Assembly (NCBI GenBank): GCA_026936335.1
Contig: JAPMXV010000015.1
Location: 248,001-312,000 of the forward strand
DNA: 64,000 nt
Direction of reading: 5' to 3'
Source of the DNA: Mantamonas sphyraenae
Lineage: Eukaryota > CRuMs > Mantamonadidae
Positions 36,896 to 47,000 of the stretch are shown in pieces (the first letter of the stretch is position 1; each line of letters begins with the position of its first letter). The notes below the pieces were generated by a model. That model was not told the origin of the DNA. It searched no databases and was given only the letters and a program-made list of their open reading frames with translations. The position numbers were made by a program, and so were the translations under genes.

Positions 36896-39882
36896 TCACA
36901 CACTTCCAAATGACCCATCCACACTCTCGGACCGTTTCGACCTGCCTCCTCCCATCTCGTCATCCGACGATTCGCTTTCGCTTTCGCTGTCCATGGTGCC
37001 CTTCTTCATCACCCGCTTCAACAACGAGGCCGACCCCTTGATGCGACCACTGCCACCCGACAGACTGCTCCCACTTCCACTGCGTGCACCTCGACTCGAT
37101 CCATCTGTTGCACCACCACCAGCACCACCACTGCGTCCTGACGACGACTCATTCACCCCCGCCCTCCTGGGTTCCGGTGTGTTGCCCCTCTCCTCCAGAA
37201 AGTCCTCCCCTCGCCATTCCTCCTTGCGCACACTCTCCCGTTCCACCAGTTCGTCCACGTCTGCATACCGAATGGTAACATCGCCATCCTCGTCGTCCTC
37301 CTCGTCGTCGTCTCCTCTTCGTCATTGTCTCCCACATCATCATCATCATCCTCCTCCTCCTCATCCTCTTCTCCCCCGTCCTGCCCATCGTCCTTCCCAT
37401 TCCCATCCTCTCCTCCTTCCTGCTTCTTCTTGTTCTTGCTGGCTGCACTTGCCCTGCGACTCTTCTTCGACGAAGCACCACCACCACCACCACCACTGCC
37501 ACCGTCGCCTCCTGTCCCTCCTCCTGGCCCCTCCATGGTCACCACTGTGCTCTGGCGTTTGTACTCCTCGTACGTCAGATCCGGTGTCAGGAACCACAGC
37601 AGCTCGTCGTCCAGACACAGGGCCGGATGCTGCACCACCCCCTGCAGAAAGTGTTCCAACCCTGCCATGCGCTTGTCGAGAAAGGTGGAACGGAACCGAC
37701 CGATGGCCTTCTTCGGTGGCATGGGCGGCAATTCGATGTTGGGATGCTTCTTGGCCAGCTTCTTGGCCAGCTTGTGGAACTCGCTGTATCGTCGTCGCAC
37801 AAGGATGCGTGAGCCCTGGTACTTGGCCAGTGCCGTTGTGCCCACCACCAGGAACGTGGTGAAATCCCCATTCACGCTCTGGTGTCGCATCGGCTCCGTC
37901 ACCTTCAGATACGGAAACAGTTTCGCCACGGCAAACTCATCCTCGCCATCACCAACAGCCCCACCAGCCGGCACACCCACCAATCCATCCCCAGAGGATG
38001 AGGAGGATGATGAAGAGGAGGAGGAGGAGGAGGAGGAGGAGGATGCCCTCGTGGCCTGCACCTGCTCCAAACGACTCTCATTGGCCAACTTGTTGACCGC
38101 AATGGCATCACGCAGAGTGGCAATCCACTCGCACAGTTCCGCCTCGTCCTTGCAGCTCACCGGGTACAGTGTGTCGTCGCCTGTGCGGATGATGAACACG
38201 TTCTCCTTGCCCCCATACTTGCCCGCATACACCACACTCGTGTCTGCATTCAACGAGATCTGGCCCTTGTTGTCGATTTGTTCGTCGTTTGTGTAATAAA
38301 ATAGGGTGAAGCCCCAGGTGCTGTCCTGCAGGCTGAACCAGCGTGTCTTCCAATTCTTGATGAAGTGTCCCTGCTTCACCAGCAGACCATCCTTCACCAC
38401 CTTTCCCCTGTCATCCACTCGCTTCCCCCCAAGGTCGCTGCTCTGTCGAATCTCTGCCCGTTGCAACTGATGCCAGCTGCTCTCCAGCTTCAGAAAGTCC
38501 TCAAACTCGTGCACAAACGCAACCTGCCGCTTCGTCTGGATGCTGTGTGGTCGTCGGCTGCGGATCAATTGCACCACCTCGTCTGCGTCCATCTCTTCCT
38601 GGGTGTGAAGCAACAGGCATCCAATCAACAGTCCCGTCCGTCCCAGGCCCGCGTGGCAGTGAATGGCAATCTGTGCGTGTCCGCAATGATGAGATATGCG
38701 TGTCAGCTCCAGGACGGGTACACACACACACACACACACACACACACCCCTTTGTGTCATCATCCCACTTACCTTCTTCCCGTCATCCAGATAGGGTGTC
38801 AACAGCTTGCAGATGCGCAGAATGTGTTCGTAGTTGGGCACGCCAAAGTCCTCCCAGCCAAGATGGTAAAAGTCCACTGCCCTCCCGTGTCAGCCAACAC
38901 ACACACACACACACACACACACATATTGCATGCCACTGCCCACCACCCACCCACCCACCCACCACAAATGTTCCTCACCAAACACTCACCTCCATGATCC
39001 GAAAACTCTTCGGGCTTGTAGCTGAAGCCCGAGTCGTTGTGAATCCCGTCGCCGCAATACGGGTGTTCGCCAAGCTCCTGCAGGTTCACAATGCACCCTA
39101 TGTTGTGTCTGTGTACGTTTCAAAAGACCACCCCACACCCCACAATGCCATAGCCCATGTGCAACCGCCCACGTGTCAGTCAGGATGCACGACGCAAAGG
39201 TCAAAGGCATGCGCCGCCGCCGTCCCCCTTTGCCCCTCCTGCTTCCCGCTTTTCTTCGTTGGCCCGCCTCCACGCACACACACGCACACTGCAGATCCCA
39301 TGTGGACACCACCCGTCCACACACATACACACGCATGCGTACGTGCCACCACCATCCCCTCCTTGTCTCCCTGTGTCCTTCAAACCTACTCTTGGAACTG
39401 GGAGATGATATCAAACTCGCGGATGAGCCTTGACGACGGCCGCTGCGTCGCCAGGATGTTGTCTGTGATCCAATTGGAAAACATGCCTGTGTCCATTGTC
39501 ACCGGGACAGGTCAATGGCAAGGGGACCTCGCGTGTCAGCAAGGTGATGTATGCAAACGGGCCGGAGGAAAAGACGACACAGCCCCGCAGACGGGCCAAG
39601 CTGCTGGCAGGACACTCGCAGTCTCGGCTGATTGACAATGCGTGACACCCACACACACACACATCTCTCTCTCATTCTCTCTCTCTCTGTCTCTCGTTGC
39701 TTACCTGTGATTGCGTTCTTCTCGTACCGAGAGTGGTCCTCCCATTTGCAACTCTTCCCTCCACAGAACACACACACTCCTGCAGACATCTTGGACAGCC
39801 GTCGAGTCGATCCCTCCAGTTTCTCGCCGTCCACCGACTGCGCCGAATTGTGGCGCTCCAGCTTCGCAGGGGACGACGACAT
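36896..39882 (-). CDS. PTPDC1-like dual-specificity phosphatase fused to PH and PX domains
   Basis: Exons 39882-39705, 39486-39390, 39108-38990, 38876-38773 and 38670 to the end join with consistent phases. The N-terminus has CVFCGGKSCKWEDHSRY, then the PTPDC1-type phosphatase domain: NWITDNILATQRPSS, GCIVNLQELGEHPYCG, VDFYHLGWEDFGV and the active loop HCHAGLGRTG (Cys nucleophile plus Arg) followed by SIQTKRQ. After it come a PH domain (KDGLLVKQGHFIKNWKTRWF), a poly-Ser tract, a PX domain (RRRYSEFHKLAKKL, GRFRSTFLDKR) and an acidic/basic tail. Near 37330, inside a GAC/GAG tract, a one-base slip is needed to reach the better tail (DGDVTIRYADVDELVER) ending 36896; otherwise the frame stops at 37153. 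PH plus PX suggest phosphoinositide-directed membrane targeting. Human PTPDC1 lacks these, so this is an unusual fusion. Confidence 0.85.
38720..38749 (-). repeat. (CA/TG)n tract within intron
   Basis: About 30 bases of CA repeats in the fourth intron of the phosphatase gene, just after the donor site as read on the minus strand. Similar tracts sit in the third intron (about 38900-38922) and first intron (about 39646-39662). Confidence 0.9.
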
Positions 39883-40066
39883 GAGTTGGAACAGGTCCCG
39901 CAAGCTGCGTTGCACAATTCCACTGTGACGTGACCGCGCCTTGGGACAATGAGAGTCTTGCCATGTGCTGTGGGGTGGTGGTGGGAAAGCATTTGCTGAC
40001 AACCCTGTCTGCCTGAGTCATGCTCCGTTCTCCGCGGTGGCACCCAACTCGGTTCTTTCTTTTCCG

Positions 40067-41188
40067 ATGGCCAACGTATGTTGTGGCCGCCCACGTGTCT
40101 CTCCACTGCCCACTGCCCTCCTCTTTCTGCGCTTCTCTTTCTCTCTGTCTCTGCCTCTCTGTGTGTACGTGCCTCCTGACACCCAACGACACTGCTACAG
40201 GCAACCTTCCACTTTGCCTACGAGCAGGCGCTCCCAGGCGGAATCGATAGGACAGACCTACGCCACAAACGCAATGTGCCTATCCAACTCATCAACATGG
40301 ATGGCTCGGTGAGTGTATTCCCACTGTCTCCATCGTCCTCAAGCGGTGTTCCTCTTCATAACTCCGCCCTGCTCACAGCGCGTCCCCCTTCCTTCCCCCA
40401 AACCCCAACACCCGCCATCAGGTTCAACTGGGCAACACCCCAGGCACACGCAATGGCATTGACGATCTCGATGCATACGAAGGTGAGTGGCTTCCCTTGC
40501 TTTGTGACGGGGAGGCGTTTGAAACACATCCACTCACACCGCCCATCTTCTTTCTTCTTCTTTCGGACTCAAAGACGACCACCACCAGCCCGAAAAGATC
40601 CTTATATTCAGCCAGCCCCGAGGTGAGTGAGTGGGATCCACCTCCTCGTCGAGTGTGGTGTGCCCTTGGCCCTGGCAGGAAGCAAAGGTCCCTGTCGTCG
40701 CGCGTTTTCCCTCGACGAAACGGCTGACACGAGCGGTGTACCTCGCCATGCCCGCAGTGCTTACCATGCACGAGAGCGAAGTGAACACACGCACACGCAC
40801 CTTCTACTTTTTGCTTGTGCTCAACATCATCACCAGCACCTACCAGTTTGTGTGGGCTCTCAATCTCTTTGGCGTGGCTGGACTCTTTTACGGCACCAAT
40901 CCGCTCGACGGTGGCGTGGGAGCTGCCCAGAACAGCTACGTGGGCTACGTCGTCTACCTTGCTACCCTCCTTGTCTTCCTCTGTGGCTTGGTGGGCATCC
41001 GCTTTTTCAACAGACGCTACGTGGCTCTCTTCCTCGTTGGTCTCGTCGGTCTCATTGTCCTCCAGCTCACGCGCATCACCGCCATCCGCGACATCATTGC
41101 CGTTATCTTCCTCGCGGCCCAGTGGTCTTTCACACGTGGCATCCATCAAGACATCTCCTCGACGTGGGTCACAGCAAACGCACGCTGA
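40067..41188 (+). CDS. Small four-TM membrane protein, five exons
   Basis: Exons 40067-40075, 40201-40308, 40422-40482, 40575-40622 and 40758-41188 join with consistent phases to 218 residues, starting MANATFHFAYEQALPGG. The first exon is only nine bases. The N-terminal 75 residues are soluble; four hydrophobic helices follow (YFLLVLNIITSTYQFVWAL, YVVYLATLLVFLCGLVGI, VALFLVGLVGLIVLQL, DIIAVIFLAAQWSF). I do not recognise the family. The start lies 184 bases from the divergent phosphatase gene. An alternative last acceptor at TGGCAG (40678) is out of phase, so the CCCGCAG acceptor at 40757 was chosen. Confidence 0.65.
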
Positions 41189-41274
41189 ATGCCTGCTCTG
41201 CGCACTGTGTGTCTCCTTCTGCTCCATTCTGCGACTCCGTCTCCCTCCCTCGCTCCATCCCTCTGTCTCCCTCT

Positions 41275-43974
41275 CTACTTGATGGCTGCCAACGCCGCCG
41301 CCCGCATGGCTTCGTAATCGTCGTCGTCGTCGTCGTCGTAGTACGACTTTTTCACGGGTTTCCTCTCGTTGGAACGCGGCGTCTGACCCGAGCCGCTTCC
41401 CGCATGGGCCCTGCCGATGTTGGGACTCGATGTGGGCGACGAGTTGTTGCTCGCCAGACTCGATGACGAACGACCACGTTGCAACTGCTGCGCAAGGTTG
41501 TTGTTCCCTCCGCTGCCTCCTGAACTCCCGCCTGCGCTGCCGCTTGTGCTGCTACCACCTGTGCTGCCACTACCGACACCGCCGCTGCTGCTGCTACTGC
41601 TGCTGCCGCTGCTGTTCCCAGCGCCCATGTCCGACGTGTCGACGCCATCGAAGCCGGTCACCATGTTGGCTTCGCTTTCGTCCACGTCTTCGCCCACCTT
41701 GCCTCCCGAGCTCACCAGCATTTCTGCAATGGAGTTGTGCTTCTTCTTCCACGCGTAGTTCAGCGGCGTCTGGTTCTTGTTGTCTGTGATGTTGAGCAGC
41801 GCTCCTTCGTCCAGCAGCTGCTCCACCAGATTCTCAAAACCCATCAACGACGCGTAGTGCAGCGGCGTCATGCCCTTTTTGTCCTTTGCGTTCAGGTCGG
41901 CGCCGTGCACAAGCATCAGGAACAGAAGACGCTGGTCGCCACTGTGGCATGCAATGTGCAACGGTTGCATCTGCACCGACCCCGACGGCTGGTTCACCTC
42001 ACTGTGGTGGTTGAGCAGGTATGCCGCCATGCGGTCGTTGCCCTTGCTCACCGCAATGTGCAGCGGTGTCATGCCCTTGTCGTTCACGCTGTTCACGTTT
42101 GCTCCCTCCTCGACCAGAAACACCGCGTAGCGGTAGAAAAAGTCTTCGTTCACGTGCTCCAACGCAAGATGCAACATGCTCAACCCGGTCACGGTCGTCG
42201 CCAGCGGGTCCGCTCCACATTCGGTCAGCAGCGTCACACACACCTCGTTGCCTGACTCCAACGCACAGTGCAACGGTGTCAAGCCGATGGCGTTGCGTGC
42301 GTCCAGCTTGGCCCCGGCCAGGATCAGCACCCTGCAGATCTGGTCGTCCCCCTGCCGTGCCGCCACGTGCATCGCTGTGTTTCCGTCCAGGTTGCGTGCA
42401 TCCACACGTGCCCTGTTGCGAAGCAGGATGGTCACCATGTCCACCAGTCCGCCTTGACATGCCTTGTGCAAAGCCGTGTTCCCGCTTGTGTCGCGTTTGT
42501 TTGGCCGTGCCCCCATTGCCAGCAGCATGTCTGTGATCCGCTCTGCCCCGGACACCACCGCGTTGTGCAACGCTGTGCATCCGTTCTCGTCCTTGATGTC
42601 CAACTCTGCTCCAGCGGCCAGCAGCGCCTCCACAACCGCGTCGTGTTGCGACCGAGCCGCAAAGTGCAACGGTGTGTGACCCTGTGTCGAGATGGCATTC
42701 ACCTCTGCACCGTGTTCAATCAACACCTCTGCCAGACGACCAAACCCAGAGCGACTGGCCAGATGCAATGGCGTCTCTTCGTTCTGGTTCAGCGCGTTCA
42801 CGTTGCCTCCGCGTTCCAGCAGCAACAAGGCCACATTCTCGTGTCCCTTGTCGCAGCACGCGTGCATGGGTGTCAACTTTTCCACTTCTACGTTTGGATC
42901 CGTGCCCTTGTCCAGAAAGTCCCGCACCTCGTCCTCTTTGCCCTGTCGAGCACACCACCAGATGGTGTCTCGCCCGTACTTGGCACTCTTCACCATCTTT
43001 CCTTGGTTCTTCACCATCTTGATTGCTGTCATCCACGAGTTCATGTCCGCCTCGTTGTCTGCCACAATCTCATAGTCTCGGCCACGCGTCACAATCGTAA
43101 AGTTAAATTCGTTGCTCTTGCCCCCCGTCTGCGTCACGGACGTGATGTCACGCACCATCACATACCCCAGCGGCTTCTCGTCCTCTGGCTTGTCAAAGTA
43201 CAACAGGTAGTTCTGGTTGAGCACAAACCATCGTCGCTTCCACGACTTGAATCGGTTGCCTTGTTTTTTCAGCCAGCCCTCCTTCTCCTTCTTTCCGTGC
43301 GTCGGATCCGTCTACGGGTGGCCACATCAAACAACCTCGCCTGCGTCAGCCACATGCCACTCTCATTCCCCACACTCTCTGCCTCCTTGCCGCGCCCCAC
43401 ACCTCTACAAGGGCCGCAAACCGGGCGCAAACGTACGGAATGGACGCGCTTGCTCAACACCAGCTTCACAGTGCGCTCGATGGCCGTCATCCAGTCGTTC
43501 AAGTCCTTCTCGTTGTCTGCGATCAGGGTCCACACGCGGCCCGGCGTCACCAGTTGGAAGCACAAAGGCGACACATACGGATCCACAGCAACCTGAAGAA
43601 GCACGGGGGTGCAAGGGCCGGCGAAAATTCGGGAAGAGGGCCGTGTCAGGATCTGTACCAAAAACGGCTCTATGCGTCGCTGCATCGCATCTCCCGCTCT
43701 CCCTTTCCTACCTTTTGGATCTCCTTGAGTGGTACCTCGCCCAGCTCTTTGCCCATCTGTGGCGAGGGCGTGTGGCGACGGCAGCGTTAGCAGGGGAAGC
43801 GGTGGGTGATTCGAGCGCTCGAAAACGCAGGCGCCAACCAAGACATACCGGCTTGTCGTAGTACTTGAGGCTGTCCTCACGAAGCACCATGTAGCGCTTC
43901 TTCCAGCCCTTCCACTTGGCGCCGGCTTGTTTGGACACAAAGCCCTTCATGACGACATTGTCTGTGGACGACAT
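41275..43974 (-). CDS. Tandem PH-domain ankyrin-repeat protein
   Basis: Exons 43974-43849, 43756-43712, 43592-43437 and 43311-41275 give 787 residues. PH1 (about residues 5-105) starts MKGFVSKQAGAKWKGWKKRYM; PH2 (about 120-215) starts EGWLKKQGNRFKSWKRRWF; both carry the basic first-loop pattern that often binds phosphoinositides. About 13 ankyrin repeats follow (about 225-660; for example HTPLHFAARSQHDAVVEALL). The tail is Ser/Gly-rich with a run of seven Asp. It is likely a membrane-associated scaffold. There is no ArfGAP zinc finger or kinase domain. It is convergent with the four-TM gene and divergent from the EH gene, with an 81-bp gap between ATGs. Confidence 0.88.
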
Positions 43975-44055
43975 GGCGGCGGGTGGGAGGAGAGTTTGGC
44001 GCAACGAGCGCCGGGAGGAGCACTCGATCGGTTTTCGTCAGCAAGAGGTCACGCC
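43975..44055. promoter_or_regulatory. Putative 81-bp bidirectional promoter
   Basis: Only 81 bases separate the ATG of the PH-ankyrin gene (43974, minus) from that of the EH gene (44056, plus). Both leaders and start sites must be in or near it. No TATA box is seen. Inferred from position only. Confidence 0.4.
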
Positions 44056-47000
44056 ATGTCACGGGCGTACACACAGGGTCAGCAAAGTCAAGGACAGGGG
44101 GCGAAGGAGGGCGGGATTGTGGTGCCGAAGCAGTATGCGTGGGTGGAAACGTGGATTCTGAACGATCAGGAAGTGCAGCTGTACTGCGGGGACTTTGTAC
44201 AAGCCACGGGCAGTTGGGACGCAAAGATGTCTGGACAGCAGGCAGCACAGTTTTTGCAGAGCACAGGGGTGCCTGCACAGGTGCTTGGTCACATTTGGTA
44301 AGTGGCAGAGGCGCCAGAGGGAAAAGTGGGGTGGCGCAGCAGGAAAAGGGACGCGCGCAGAGAACGCTCGCCATTGCGTGAATGTTGGCAGGGTTAGGAA
44401 ACGAGAGAGGGCTCCAAGCGGCAGGGCGTGGATGGCATACAGGAGAGTGGGTGTCATGGCTTGCTAACAGCCAGCGATGGGACACACAGGGAACTCAGTG
44501 ACGTGGATCAGGACGGAGCAATGACGGTGGGGGAGTTTTGTCTGGCGTTTCACATGCTCAACCGTTACCGATTCAAGGGAGAGGTGCCACCGAACCAGCT
44601 GCCAGCAAACTGGGCTCCACCCATGCCAGAGACAACGTGGGAGGTGAGCGAAAACGACAAAAAGCGATACGAGGGGATGTACCGAGAGTGGTACCAACAT
44701 GCGGGCCAGGGACACGTGGAGTACGGCCTGTTTCCGGGACAAGCAGCCATGCAATATTTCAGTCAGTTTGGAGTGAATCAGATGTGGCTGGGACAAATTT
44801 GGCATCTGTGCGATCGGGATCAGAACGGCGTGCTCGATGCGGACGAATTTGTGCTTGCGATGAAGTTGGTGGAGGTCGCACTCGCTGGGGTGGCGCCACC
44901 GGAGGAGCTCCCGTCCGGGTGGGTTGTGGAGAAAGAAGCAAAAGAGAAGCGCAAGAAAGCGGACCATGATTTCGGAGGACTGGCGGCAGAGATGGCCGGC
45001 GAGGTGTTTGGGGAGCACAATGTGAAGGGAACCAAGTTTGATAGGGAGAGATATAACAAGGGACAGAGTGGATGGGAGAAACCAGGCGGGAAAAAGGATG
45101 AGAAAGGGCAGGTGAGGAAGCAGGGAACTGGCGATGGCTGGGGACAAGGAAACATCCAGCAGCAGCAGCAGCAACGTGGAGGGATGCAGCAGCAGTTTAC
45201 TGGAGATGGTTGGGGACAAGGGAACAACCAGCAGCAGCAGCAACGTGGAGGGATGCAGCAGCAGTTTACTGGAGATGGTTGGGGACAAGGGAACAACCAG
45301 CAGCAACAACGTGGAGGGATGCAGCAGCAGTTTACTGGAGATGGTTGGGGACAAGGAAACAACCAGCAGCAGCAGCAGCAACGTGGAGGGATGCAGCAGC
45401 AGTTTACTGGAGATGGTTGGGGACAAGGAAACAACCAGCAGCAGCAGCAACGTGGAGGGATGCAGCAGCAGTTTACTGGAGATGGTTGGGGACAAGGAAC
45501 AACAACCAGCAGCAGCAGCAACGTGGAGGGATGCAGCAGCAGTTTACTGGAGATGGTTGGGGACAAGGGAACAACCAGCAACAGCAGCAACGTGGAGGGT
45601 TGCAGCAGCAGTTTACTGGAGATGGTTGGGGACAAGGGAACAACCAGCAGCAACAACGTGGAGGGATGCAGCAGCAGTTTACTGGAGATGGTTGGGGACA
45701 AGGGAACAACCAGCAGCAGCAGCAACGTGGAGGGATGCAGCAGCAGTTTACTGGAGATGGTTGGGGACAAGGGAACAACCAGCAGCAGCAGCAGCAACGT
45801 GGCGGGATGCAGCAGCAGTTTACTGGAGATGGTTGGGGACAAGGGAACAACCAGCAGCAGCAGCAGCAACGTGGAGGGATGCAGCAGCAGTTTACTGGAG
45901 ATGGTTGGGGACAAGGGAACAACCAGCAGCAGCAGCAGCAACGTGGAGGGTTGCAGCAGCAGTTTACTGGAGATGGTTGGGGACAAGGGAACAACCAGCA
46001 GCAGCAGCAACGTGGCGGGATGCAGCAGCAGTTTACTGGAGATGGTTGGGGACAAGGGAACAACCAGCAGCAGCAGCAACGTGGAGGGATGCAGCAGCAG
46101 TTTACTGGAGATGGTTGGGGACAAGGGAACAACCAGCAGCAGCAGCAACGTGGAGGGTTGCAGCAGCAGTTTACTGGAGATGGTTGGGGACAAGGGAACA
46201 ACCAGCAGCAGCAGCAACGTGGAGGGATGCAGCAGCAGTTTACTGGAGACGGTTGGGGACAAGGGAACAACCAGCAACAGCAGCAACCGCAGCAGAACAC
46301 TTCCCAAAACAGCTTTGGGGGTGGATTTGATGGTGGTTTTGATGCGTTCGGGTCGAACAACAACGAGCAGCAGCAACCGCAGCAGCAGAACACTTCACAA
46401 AGCAGCTTTGGGGGTGGGTTCGATGGTGGATTTGACGGTGGCTTTGATGCATTCGGGTCGAACAACGACGAGCAGCAGCAACCGCAGCAGCAGCAGAACA
46501 CTTCACAAAGCAGCTTTGGGGGTGGATTTGATGGTGGCTTTGATGCGTTCGGGTCGAACAACAACGAGCAACAGCAGCAGCAGCAGCAGAAGGCATCCCA
46601 GAGCTCCTTCGACGGTGGCTTTGATGCATTCGGGTCTAACAACAACGAGCAGCAGCAACCGCAGCAGCAGAAGGCATCTCAGAGCTCCTTCGATGGTGGC
46701 TTTGATGCGTTCGGTTCGAACAACAACGAGCAGCAGCAGCAACAGCAGCAGAAGGCATCCCAAAGCTCGTTTGACGGGGGCTTTGATGCATTCGGGTCGA
46801 ACAACAACGAGCAACCGCAACCGCAGCAGCAGAAGGCATCTCAGAGCTCGTTTGACGGTGGCTTTGATGCGTTCGGTTCGAACAACAACGAGCAGCAGCA
46901 CCGCAACAGCAGAAGGCATCTCAGAGCTCGTTTGACGGTGGCTTTGATGCGTTCGGTTCGAACAACAACGAGCAGCAGCAACCGCAGCAGCAGCAGCAGA

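Noticed and set aside
39499-39630. Extra coding exon in the phosphatase gene (reading LRGCVVFSSGPFAYITLLTR)
   Set aside because: Skipping it gives the family-conserved join AITG-MFSNWITDN with correct phase; the segment lies wholly inside the intron.
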